A stretch of 5,676 nt of DNA from BOG-908 sp964242035 (GCA_964242035.1 CAXTCL010000234.1:1-5676); one strand, 5' to 3'. Numbered from the stretch's first letter, positions 1-5,654 are shown. Notes: generated by a model not told the origin, from the sequence alone. Numbers and translations are program-made.

Positions 1-10
1 CAAATAGATG

Positions 11-55
11 GGGGTCTGGGGCCTCGAGGCCCCAGCGGGGTTTGGGGCAGAGCCC
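11..55. repeat. GC-rich palindrome plus small hairpin, probable intergenic repeat
   Basis: Bases 16-35 (CTGGGGCCTCGAGGCCCCAG) form a perfect 20-base palindrome. It is followed by a G-rich stretch and a second small hairpin, GGGC-AGA-GCCC, at 45-55. No reading frame here looks like a protein. GC-rich motifs of this kind (GGGGTCTGGGGC...GGGGTTTGGGGC.GAGCCC) are, as I remember them, common between genes in Acetobacteraceae and often lie just after a stop codon, so this may belong to the end of a gene left of the window. There is no T-tract, so it is not a classic intrinsic terminator. The palindrome is certain; its role is not. Confidence 0.55.
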
Positions 56-102
56 ATGCTTACTTGCAGGTCAGCACTTTCGCCCATTGGTATAAGCAAG
101 CA

Positions 103-137
103 GTCCTTTTTTGGAAAAAAGGACCAAAAAACTTTTG
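103..137 (+). repeat. AT-rich hairpin repeat, copy A-left (terminator-like)
   Basis: Bases 103-124 fold into a perfect hairpin: GTCCTTTTTT (103-112), loop GG, AAAAAAGGAC (115-124). The conserved tail CAAAAAACTTTTG follows at 125-137 and can itself form a 5-bp stem (CAAAA/TTTTG). The order hairpin, tail, then GCTCC.CTGTCG is the same as in copy B (minus strand, 2198 down to 2153). The orientation suits a gene entering from the left on the plus strand, for which it would be a 3'-end element. It pairs with copy A-right (177-211), facing it. Confidence 0.7.
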
Positions 138-176
138 CTCCCTGTCGGCGCGCGCTTCAGCACTCCTCGACGGGAC

Positions 177-211
177 CAAAAGTTTTTTGCTTCTTTTCTT
201 CAAAAAAGAAG
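177..211 (-). terminator. AT-rich hairpin repeat A-right, probable selO 3' end
   Basis: Read on the minus strand, this starts about 11 nt after the selO stop codon. The hairpin CTTCTTTT...AAAAGAAG (211-190) is followed by the tail CAAAAAACTTTTG (189-177). Pairing extends inward by an A-U pair and G-U wobble if the minus strand is transcribed. The tail is an exact 13-base inverted copy of 125-137, and the flanks continue to pair (CCC.GTCG with CGAC.GGG), so 125-189 could form one long stem-loop with both copies. Termination or 3'-end protection is inferred from position; the long terminal U-run of a textbook terminator is missing. Confidence 0.6.
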
Positions 212-222
212 GTCGTGCTTCC

Positions 223-1644
223 TTACTCTCCGTAAGCCCGCGCCATCCTGTCAATCTCGTCCAGCTTCTGCTGGAACGCCGACCAATCATTTGCCGCGGC
301 GATCGGCGCCCACACATGCTCCACATCCTCGATCAGCATCGTGCAAGGCGCAGACTGCGAAAAATACGGATCGGCCAAGCGCGCCGGGTCCGCCTGCGCA
401 TACGCCGAAAGCTGCCCATGGAACGCTTCGAACGCCGCACCCGCATACTGAGTGCCGGCCGGGCCGCCTTGGGCACGCGCCGTGCTCGCCGCACCGCCGA
501 ACCAGTCGAAGAACACCTGCTCAAACCCGGCCTGGCTGTCCGCCAGGAACGCCCAGAGCGCTTCGGACAACGCGCCGTCCGCTTCCGGCGTGCGCGGGAG
601 CAACCCCAGCCGACGCACCACCCCGCCGGCCAGTGCGGCGCGGAACGCCGGAACGAAGGTGGACAGCGCCTGCTCCAGCGCCGGCTGCGGCGCCAGCGCC
701 AGCAGGCATTCCGCAAGGCGCACCAGGTTCCACAGCAGCGTGTCCGGCTGCCGGCCATACGCATACAGCCCGGAATGGTCGAAATACGCCGCCGTGAAGC
801 CAGGGTCGTAGGTCGGCAGGAAACGCCACGGGCCGTAATCGAAACTCTCGCCGGTGATGTTGATGTTGTCGGTGTTCAGCACGCCGTGCACGAAGCCGGC
901 CACCATCCACTGCGCGCCCAGGCGTGCTACGCGAAGGCACACCGCTTGCAGGAAAGCCACAGCCTGCTCGGCCGGATCGTCCCGCCGTGCCTCGGGGATC
1001 GCCACCGCCACGCTGTGGTCCACCAGGCGCCGCAGCGAGGCCACATCCTGCTCGAACGCGAAGCGCTGGAACGTGCCGATGCGTATGTGCGTATGGCTGA
1101 GCCGCACGAGCACCGCGCTGCGCGTGGGCGAGGGTTCGTCGCCACGCACCAGGTCCTCGCCCGTCTCGACGAGGCTGAATGATTTCGACGTATAGACGCC
1201 GAGCGCTTCCAGCATCGACGTGGCGAGAACCTCCCGCACGCCGCCCTTGAGCGTCAGCCGCCCGTCCGCGCTGCGCGACCACGGCGTGGTCCCGCTGCCC
1301 TTGGTCCCGAGATCGAGCAGCCTGCCATCCTCCAGGTCATGCAACTGGGCAAACAGGAAACCGCGTCCGTCGCCGAGATCGGGGTTGTAGGAGCGGAACT
1401 GGTGGCCGTGATAGCGCAGCGCCAGCGGCTGCGGAAAGCTGCCCGGCAACGGCACGAACTTGCCGAAATGCTCGAGCCACTCCGCGTCGCTCAGAGCGCC
1501 GAGGCCTACGCGTTCCGCCCAGGATTGGTTGCGGTAGCGTAGTATGTGGTCCGGGAATGTTGCGGGCGCCACGGCGTCGTAGAACGCAGGGCCGAGATCG
1601 GCGTGTCGCGTCGAGGGCTGGTAGAGTGGTTTGGCGATGTCCAC
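223..1644 (-). CDS. selO: Protein adenylyltransferase SelO (YdiU/UPF0061 family)
   Basis: This 473-residue protein has about the usual bacterial SelO length. SelO has a kinase-like fold that binds ATP in a flipped orientation and transfers AMP to Ser/Thr/Tyr hydroxyls of target proteins; in E. coli it is linked to redox stress and S-glutathionylation. Visible family motifs are YHGHQF (78-83), LGDGRG (90-95), KGSGTTPWSR with K115, DGR (127-129), GGVREVL (134-140), RLSHTHIRIGTFQRF (181-195), HGVLNTDN (253-260) and DYGP (269-272). By alignment with E. coli from memory, D259 is the catalytic base, and N260 and D269 are the Mg2+ ligands, with the same 10-residue spacing. There is no signal peptide, so it should be cytosolic. 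The start is GTG, with AGGAAG seven bases upstream. Cysteines occur only at 236, 313 and 434: both residues of the E. coli regulatory disulfide appear to be absent. The YHGHQFRxYNPDLGDGRGF pattern marks it as a different branch from E. coli YdiU. No functional partner lies next to it. Confidence 0.95.
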   Translation of the reverse strand: MDIAKPLYQPSTRHADLGPAFYDAVAPATFPDHILRYRNQSWAERVGLGALSDAEWLEHFGKFVPLPGSFPQPLALRYHGHQFRSYNPDLGDGRGFLFAQLHDLEDGRLLDLGTKGSGTTPWSRSADGRLTLKGGVREVLATSMLEALGVYTSKSFSLVETGEDLVRGDEPSPTRSAVLVRLSHTHIRIGTFQRFAFEQDVASLRRLVDHSVAVAIPEARRDDPAEQAVAFLQAVCLRVARLGAQWMVAGFVHGVLNTDNINITGESFDYGPWRFLPTYDPGFTAAYFDHSGLYAYGRQPDTLLWNLVRLAECLLALAPQPALEQALSTFVPAFRAALAGGVVRRLGLLPRTPEADGALSEALWAFLADSQAGFEQVFFDWFGGAASTARAQGGPAGTQYAGAAFEAFHGQLSAYAQADPARLADPYFSQSAPCTMLIEDVEHVWAPIAAANDWSAFQQKLDEIDRMARAYGE

Positions 1645-1651
1645 GGATGAT

Positions 1652-1657
1652 CTTCCT
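1652..1657 (-). promoter_or_regulatory. Shine-Dalgarno of selO, fixes the GTG start
   Basis: On the minus strand AGGAAG lies seven bases before the GTG at 1644-1642. No ATG in this frame gives a better fit at the N-terminus, and the MDIAKPLYQPSTRHADLG beginning suits the family. I see no confident -35/-10 pair upstream of it. Confidence 0.7.
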
Positions 1658-1660
1658 GGA

Positions 1661-1713
1661 AGGCCAAAGAAAGGACCTTCTTTTTGAGAAAAGAGGCATC
1701 TGCTCCGCTACCG
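1661..1713 (+). repeat. Degraded hairpin repeat, copy D
   Basis: On the plus strand CTTCTTTTT (1677-1685), loop GA, GAAAAGAGG (1688-1696) gives nine pairs, two of them G-U wobbles. The stretch before it (GGCCAAAGAAAGGAC) resembles the flank of copy B read on the minus strand (GGAAGGAAGAAAGGC). The stretch after it (TGCTCCGCTACCGCGG, from 1701) resembles B's TGCTCCGCTGTCGCGG. Most of the CAAAAAACTTT tail seems to be deleted. It is inverted relative to B and lies just upstream of the selO ribosome-binding site, so it would be in the 5' leader of selO if transcription starts further out. Confidence 0.6.
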
Positions 1714-1849
1714 CGGATTTCGGCTTTAACCGGGTTTGGCCCGGCAGCCCAGCGAAGCAGGCCAGGGTTTTCGAAATGTGATCGGGGGCGTGGCCGGGTG
1801 CCGCTCCAGAGGACGGCGCTGAGACAGCGTGGGAGAGTGCGATCTGGTT

Positions 1850-1890
1850 GGAAGCTCTTTTGCAAAAACACCAGAAGACTTTGCTCTTCC
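1850..1890 (+). repeat. Possible degenerate hairpin repeat, copy E
   Basis: The stretch CTCTTTTGCAAAAACACCAG then AAGACTTTGCTC resembles the repeat order (T-run, A-run, ..AAAAACTTTTGCTC) with many changes. It is bounded by GGAAG (1850-1854) and CTTCC (1886-1890), which can pair. The match is loose and could be chance in an AT-rich patch. Confidence 0.3.
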
Positions 1891-1934
1891 TAGGTTGACG
1901 TGGTGGCCAGCATCGCAAGCAAGCAAAGAGGTGT

Positions 1935-2039
1935 CACCAAGAACACCAAGGAAGGCGAAGTCACCAAGAGCACCAAGAAGCAAGCACGCCCTCCCTCCTT
2001 GGTGCCTTGGTGACTCTGCTTCCCTTGGTGTTCTTGGTG
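1935..2039. repeat. 105-base near-palindrome built of ACCAAG units
   Basis: The left arm is 1935-1977 and the right arm 1998-2039, with a 20-base loop. The outer 17 bases, CACCAAGAACACCAAGG (1935-1951), are the exact reverse complement of 2023-2039. Inner blocks AGTCACCAAG (1959-1968) with 2006-2015 and CACCAAG (1971-1977) with 1998-2004 also pair exactly, separated by short mismatched stretches. Each arm is thus a run of four imperfect CACCAAG units at irregular 8-19 base spacing. As RNA or extruded DNA it would make a very stable stem. Similar ACCAAG/CTTGGT palindromes occur, as I recall, between genes in unrelated bacterial groups, which suggests a mobile or self-spreading repeat. I found no transposase and no clear target-site duplication. 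Confidence 0.8.
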
Positions 2040-2163
2040 TTAGATCTTGCCCGCCTGAGTTCAGGATGGGCACGGACATCTGAGCATCGAGACACCGCGG
2101 CAGCGAACCCTCCATCGGGCACCTTGTAGAAACGCACGCCGCAACGGTCCCGCGACAGCGGAG

Positions 2164-2198
2164 CAAAAGTTTTTTGCTTCTTTTTTTCAAAAAAGAAG
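2164..2198 (-). terminator. AT-rich hairpin repeat copy B, glycosyltransferase operon 3' end
   Basis: On the minus strand this starts 43 nt after the stop codon of the second glycosyltransferase. Bases 2198-2177 form a perfect 10-bp hairpin (CTTCTTTTTT, loop GA, AAAAAAGAAG), followed by the tail CAAAAAACTTTTG (2176-2164) and then CTCCGCTGTCGCGG. It is the cleanest copy in the window and is preceded by AAGGCCTT, as copy C nearly is. The role as transcription terminator or 3' stabiliser is inferred from its position. Confidence 0.65.
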
Positions 2199-2241
2199 GC
2201 CTTTCTTCCTTCCTGCATCGGTGAAACCCAAGCCACCCCTC

Positions 2242-3309
2242 CTACAGCAACCGACAGCGCAACTCCTCCGCCAGCCGCCCCGCATCCAGGCGCCAGTCCG
2301 GCACGTTGCCGCCAGCCACCGGCGGATCGTCCAGCAGCCGCAGCAAGGCCTGCGCGATCGCCGGCGCATCGACGCTGCAGAGCAGAGCCGCCTGCTGCCC
2401 GGCAAGCTGTTCGGCCAGCCCGCCCACGCGGGTGGCCACCACCCAGCGGCCGGCCGCGACGGCCGCCGCGACCACACCGCTCTGGCTCGCCTCCCGATGC
2501 GTCAGCACCACCGCGTCCGACCAGGCGATTAGGGGGCCCACCTCGTCTTCGGGCACCCAGCGGTTCTCCACGCTCACGCCAGGCAAGCCGCGCAGGGCGG
2601 CCAACGGCGCGCTCTCCGGCCCGAAGCCGACGACGCGTATCTCGACATCCGGGCGGGGCAGGATCATCGCCAGTGCGTCGGCCAGCAGGTCCAGCCCCTT
2701 GTAGGGCAGCAGCCGGCCGAAGCAGAGCAGGCGCAGCTTGCCGCCATGGGCGCGCGGCGGTGGCGGAGGGACGTCGAGCGTGTGCGGCGGCAGGCTGGTC
2801 TTGAGCACCGGCCTGTCCGCGGTCAGGCCCAGCGCGTCCAGGCGGTCGCGCACGTGGTCGGACAGCACGACGATGGCGTCGGCGCGCCGGAGCAGCCGGC
2901 GCTGCAGCGTCATCTGCAGCGGGTAGCCGTCGCCGGGATGCAGGTCGGCGTCATGGGCCACCACGGCATACGGCACGCCGACGCGACGCAGCGCCGCGTG
3001 CATGGCCAGATCCAGCGGCCCGGGCATGGCGCACAGGGCGACCGAGGGTTGCAGCGCACTGATCCGCCTGGCGAGCCAGGGGACGAACAGCGGCGCCCGC
3101 AGGACACGGCCCGCGTAGCCGGCGATGCTGTCATACGTGGGCACAGGCAGCTCGCAGCGCGGCCGGTGCGGGCCCGCCAGGATCTCGGCCTGCGCGGAGA
3201 GCGAGAGGGCGGCATCGGTGCCTGGCAGGGTGTTAAACAGGGCGGCGAAATCGGCCGCCACGCGCGGGCCGGCGCCAAAGCGGCCCCATTGCCAGACCAG
3301 GATCCTCAC
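2242..3309 (-). CDS. GT4-type glycosyltransferase (second gene of pair)
   Basis: This 355-residue protein has a GT-B fold and should move a sugar from a nucleotide-sugar donor to a growing glycan on the cytoplasmic face of the membrane. The N-terminal acceptor half begins with the strand VRILVWQWGRFGAGPRVA and includes HDADLHPGD near residue 119. The C-terminal donor half shows CFGRLLPYKG (K204), VGFGPES (about 228-234), HREASQSG (E273), GRWVVAT and GGLAEQL. The first Glu of the usual EX7E donor motif is present as E273; the second position is Ala, as in the ASQSG[VI] branch of the family. An upstream in-frame ATG at 3507 would give 421 residues, but those extra residues are low-complexity and overlap the preceding gene. 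GTG at 3309 starts exactly at the first beta-strand. It follows the other glycosyltransferase by 25 nt with only a weak Shine-Dalgarno, so translational coupling is likely. Donor and acceptor cannot be read from the sequence. Confidence 0.88.
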   Translation of the reverse strand: MRILVWQWGRFGAGPRVAADFAALFNTLPGTDAALSLSAQAEILAGPHRPRCELPVPTYDSIAGYAGRVLRAPLFVPWLARRISALQPSVALCAMPGPLDLAMHAALRRVGVPYAVVAHDADLHPGDGYPLQMTLQRRLLRRADAIVVLSDHVRDRLDALGLTADRPVLKTSLPPHTLDVPPPPPRAHGGKLRLLCFGRLLPYKGLDLLADALAMILPRPDVEIRVVGFGPESAPLAALRGLPGVSVENRWVPEDEVGPLIAWSDAVVLTHREASQSGVVAAAVAAGRWVVATRVGGLAEQLAGQQAALLCSVDAPAIAQALLRLLDDPPVAGGNVPDWRLDAGRLAEELRCRLL

Positions 3310-3334
3310 GCGCCAGCCGCCAGGGTGCGGCTCT

Positions 3335-4567
3335 TCACGGTGGGCCTCCTGCGGGGGGCACGTCCAGGCCGAGCCCACGCACCGCATCGGCAAGCGGCCC
3401 CGCGCCAAGGCGGGCCGTGGCGGCAAGCCGGCCGGCCTCGCCCAGGCCGGCGCGCAGGCCGGGGTCGTCCGCCAGCCGGACCAGGGCGGCGGCCGCCTGG
3501 CCCACATCCGCCTCTGCCCAGACCGCGCCTGGCGCCTCGAACACGCCGCGCGGATCGACGGCCGGCACGAGCGTGCAGGGGATCGGCACGCCGCAGGAGG
3601 CGTCGAGAAAATCCGTGGTGCCCGACCAGTCGGTGGCCACCACGGGCCGGCCGAGCAGCATCGCCTCCGCCGGTACCAGCCCGAAGCCCTCGCTGCGGTG
3701 CAGGCTGAGCACGATGTCCGCGCAGCGCGTCAGCGCGTGGCTGTCGGCGGCGGGAAACAGCCGGGTCTCCAGCCGGATGTTGGCGGCACCTGCGACCAGC
3801 GCCCGCAGCCGGGCCAGGTCCTCCGGCGCGTGGTCGGCGTGGGTGACTTTCAGGACCAGCAGCCGGTCCGCGCGGTCGCCGAAGGCGCGGCGGTGCGCGG
3901 CGATCGCGGCCTCCGGGTTCTTGCGCGCGTAGCTGGATGCCAGGCTGAACGAGACGAGCACCACAACCGCCGCGTCCGGCAGGCCGAAATCCCCCCGGCC
4001 CAGGCCGGACGGCGCGGGCGGACGGGCCGCCACGGGGTGCGGCACCACGCGCACGCGCCCAGGGGCGAGCGGCTCCAGCGCCGCGGCGGTGAAGCGCGAC
4101 GGCGCCCAGATCTCGTGGACGAACCGCGCACCGTGGCGCCAGACATCCGGCACCACGCCCAGCTCCCATGCCCAATACCCCACCACACGCCTGCCGCGCA
4201 GTAGGCCGCGCGGCAGGCCCAGCAGGGCGGCCGGCAGCGAAGGTGCGTTAACGTGCAGCACCAGCGGAGCGCCCGCCGCCGGAGCGGCCACCCGACTGGC
4301 GGGCGGCCTTTCGCCCGGCGGCAACAGGCCGCATTCCACCTGCCAGGACGGCACGCGAAGCCCCTCCAGCGCCGCCAGCATCAGCCGCGCGCCTTCGCCC
4401 AGCCCGGAGGCGCGGCTGATCTCGCCGCCCACCACGATGCCGGCGCGCGCCACCGGCGCCGGCCAGTCCGGGCGCGGCGCCAACAACGCGGAGACACGCG
4501 ACAGCGCGCGCCGCCTGGGGCCCTGCGGCAATGCTTGCCAGGCGCGATGGAGAGGGGTTTGCGGCAT
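3335..4567 (-). CDS. GT4-type glycosyltransferase (first gene of pair)
   Basis: This 410-residue protein is a retaining GT-B glycosyltransferase. Residues 1-40 are a basic, Arg-rich lead with no signal peptide that could lie against the membrane. The core then starts with AGIVVGGEISRASGLGEGAR (42-61), where SGLGEGAR is the glycine-rich acceptor-side loop. Further motifs are GYWAWELG (130-137), HEIWAPSRF (151-159), VVPHPV (174-179), ARKNPEA (214-220, with R215/K216 expected to hold the donor phosphates) and HRSEGFGLVPAEAMLLGRPV (290-309), which contains a complete EX7E motif (E293, E301). SGTTDF follows. The family builds LPS, capsule or exopolysaccharide; donor and acceptor are unknown. The ATG start has a weak GGAGA about 13 nt upstream. 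It is the promoter-proximal gene of a two-gene minus-strand operon and is divergent from the deacylase. Confidence 0.9.
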   Translation of the reverse strand: MPQTPLHRAWQALPQGPRRRALSRVSALLAPRPDWPAPVARAGIVVGGEISRASGLGEGARLMLAALEGLRVPSWQVECGLLPPGERPPASRVAAPAAGAPLVLHVNAPSLPAALLGLPRGLLRGRRVVGYWAWELGVVPDVWRHGARFVHEIWAPSRFTAAALEPLAPGRVRVVPHPVAARPPAPSGLGRGDFGLPDAAVVVLVSFSLASSYARKNPEAAIAAHRRAFGDRADRLLVLKVTHADHAPEDLARLRALVAGAANIRLETRLFPAADSHALTRCADIVLSLHRSEGFGLVPAEAMLLGRPVVATDWSGTTDFLDASCGVPIPCTLVPAVDPRGVFEAPGAVWAEADVGQAAAALVRLADDPGLRAGLGEAGRLAATARLGAGPLADAVRGLGLDVPPAGGPP

Positions 4568-4656
4568 GAGGTCCGGCGGTCTCCGGCAGCGAAGGCGTAT
4601 CGATGCGCCCGCCCGCTCGGTTGCGGGCTGCCGCGCCCCGTATAGACTGCACCGGC
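4568..4656. promoter_or_regulatory. Divergent promoter region between glycosyltransferases and deacylase
   Basis: This short gap must contain the start signals of both the minus-strand glycosyltransferase pair and the plus-strand deacylase. The one AT-containing patch is TATAGACT at 4641-4648. On the plus strand TTGCGG (4621-4626) plus TAGACT (4643-4648), 16 bases apart, is a plausible sigma-70-type pair. On the minus strand the same patch reads AGTCTATA and might serve the other direction. No obvious operator palindrome is visible. Confidence 0.4.
4621..4648 (+). promoter_or_regulatory. Candidate promoter of the deacylase gene
   Basis: TTGCGG (4621-4626), a 16-base spacer and TAGACT (4643-4648) form an imperfect -35/-10 pair. 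Transcription would begin at about 4654-4657, on or next to the ATG at 4657, giving a nearly leaderless mRNA. This would also explain why that ATG has no Shine-Dalgarno. It is based on pattern only. Confidence 0.35.
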
Positions 4657-5637
4657 ATGGACGCGACAGGGGGAGGCGTGACGCTGGACTTGGCCGCTTC
4701 CACTGGGTCAGCCGTGCTGCCGGCGTTCGAAGTGGAGTTCCCGGCGCCGGACATCTCCGAATGGCGCGCCGGCAATGCCGGGCTGGAAGGCTTCTGGAGC
4801 TTCGACGGCCCGTCGCCTGGGCCCCACGTGGTGGTCACCGGCCTCATACATGGCAACGAGATAGGCGGCGCGGTGGCGCTGGACCGGCTGCTGCGCGCCC
4901 CCCCCGCCCTGCGACGCGGGCGGCTGACGCTTGGTTTCGCCAACCTCGCCGCCTATGCCCGCTTCGACCCGGCCCAGCCAACCGCCTCGCGCTACCTGGA
5001 CGAGGACATGAACCGGCTGTGGGACACGGAAATGCTCGACGGACCGCGCCGCTCCTCCGAACTCCTGCGCGCCCGGGCAATGCGCAAGCTGATCGACAGC
5101 GCGGACCTGCTGCTGGACCTGCACTCGATGCTCTGGCCGTCCGACCCGCTGATCCTGAGCGGCCCGACCGCCCGCGGGCGCGCCCTGGCCGGCCAGATCG
5201 GCACCCCGCGCCTGGTGGTGGCCGACCGCGGCCACCTCGGCGGCCGGCGGCTGATCGACTACGCGCCGTTCTGGCAGGAGCAGGGATCGCGCGTGGCCGT
5301 GCTGGCGGAGGCCGGCCAGCACTGGGAACGCGCCACGGTGGCCACCATGCAGGACGCGGTTGCCGGCATGCTGGCCGCGTCCGGCCTGACCGCCGCCGCG
5401 CCGGCCGGCGCGGCGCCGCGCTTTGCCGAGGTGACGCAGACGGTGACCGCCAGCTCCGGCGCGTTCGCCTTCACCGAAGCCTTTCGCGGCGGGCACGTGG
5501 TGCCGCGCGCCGGCACGCTGATCGCCATGGACGGAGCGGCCGAGATACGCACGCCGCATGACGATTGCCTGCTGGTGATGCCGAGCTTGCGTCCCAGCCG
5601 GGGGCATACGGCGGTTCGGCTAGCGCGGCTTTCGTGA
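4657..5637 (+). CDS. Succinylglutamate desuccinylase/aspartoacylase family deacylase
   Basis: This 326-residue zinc hydrolase belongs to the AstE/AspA family (M14 carboxypeptidase-like fold), whose members cleave an N-acyl amide bond. Numbered from the ATG at 4657, the signature GLIHGNEIGG supplies zinc ligands H65 and E68, DLHS supplies H156, and EAGQH supplies the catalytic Glu E218. EDMNRLW (N119, R120) matches the substrate-carboxylate binding pair of the family. Ligand spacing is close to E. coli AstE as I recall it. Residues from about 250 make the C-terminal beta domain, ending in DDCLLVMPSLRP and GHTAVRLAR. No signal peptide is seen. No arginine-succinyl (ast) genes lie nearby, so a true AstE role is unlikely and the substrate is unknown. 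An ATG at 4603 has GAAGG eight bases upstream and would add 18 residues unlike family N-termini, across the candidate promoter; GTG at 4678 is a third option. It is divergent from the glycosyltransferases. Confidence 0.88.
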   Translation: MDATGGGVTLDLAASTGSAVLPAFEVEFPAPDISEWRAGNAGLEGFWSFDGPSPGPHVVVTGLIHGNEIGGAVALDRLLRAPPALRRGRLTLGFANLAAYARFDPAQPTASRYLDEDMNRLWDTEMLDGPRRSSELLRARAMRKLIDSADLLLDLHSMLWPSDPLILSGPTARGRALAGQIGTPRLVVADRGHLGGRRLIDYAPFWQEQGSRVAVLAEAGQHWERATVATMQDAVAGMLAASGLTAAAPAGAAPRFAEVTQTVTASSGAFAFTEAFRGGHVVPRAGTLIAMDGAAEIRTPHDDCLLVMPSLRPSRGHTAVRLARLS

Positions 5638-5654
5638 AACGAAGAAAGGAAGGC

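Larger units (their letters stand above)
1645..2241. other. Intergenic region of about 600 bases, repeats only
   Basis: This lies between the 3' end of the glycosyltransferase operon and the selO start, both on the minus strand. The frames that stay open here translate into low-complexity or repeat-derived peptides and show no family motif. Contents are repeat copy D, a small GC hairpin (CCGGG-TTTGG-CCCGG at 1730-1744, extended by GGCT 1722-1725 / AGCC 1746-1749), a possible degenerate repeat (1850-1890), the large ACCAAG palindrome (1935-2039) and repeat copy B (2164-2198). The stretches 1750-1849 and 2045-2150 show nothing I recognise. The selO promoter should lie here, but I cannot point to it. 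Confidence 0.7.

Noticed and set aside
64..1182. Long plus-strand open frame across selO (372 codons)
   Set aside because: It is Arg/His-rich, has no family motif, starts in the hairpin repeats and lies opposite selO, whose catalytic motifs are all on the minus strand. It is a high-GC antisense shadow.
1722..1749. GC hairpin with CCGGG/CCCGG stem as a terminator
   Set aside because: The stem is short with an internal mismatch, no T-tract follows on either strand and no gene ends next to it. It is noted only as part of the intergenic description.
1935..2039. CRISPR-like array from the repeated CACCAAG units
   Set aside because: The units are about 7 bases, irregularly spaced, have no unique spacers of constant length, and are arranged as an inverted repeat. 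No cas genes are present.
1726..2190. Minus-strand 154-codon frame in the intergenic gap
   Set aside because: It is made mostly of repeat B, the palindrome (TPRTPRE, FAFLGVLGD type peptides) and unrecognised sequence. It has no start signal and no motif.
1961..2236. Small minus-strand open frame through repeat B and half the palindrome
   Set aside because: Its middle (FFFEKKKQKTFAP) is the translated hairpin repeat and its end is the translated ACCAAG arm. Such peptides recur wherever the repeats occur and are not evidence of a gene.
3310..3507. Upstream ATG extension of the second glycosyltransferase to 3507
   Set aside because: It would overlap the preceding gene by over 170 bases, and the extra residues are low-complexity. 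The fold begins at the GTG at 3309.
2746..3708. Plus-strand 320-codon frame opposite the glycosyltransferases
   Set aside because: It is low-complexity Arg/Gln/His-rich sequence across the junction of two well-supported minus-strand genes, with no recognisable domain.
4089..5561. Plus-strand open frame of 490 codons, longer than the deacylase it overlaps
   Set aside because: The translation is Arg/Ala/Pro-rich low complexity and covers parts of two real genes on opposite strands. The zinc and catalytic motifs occur only in the frame ending at 5637.
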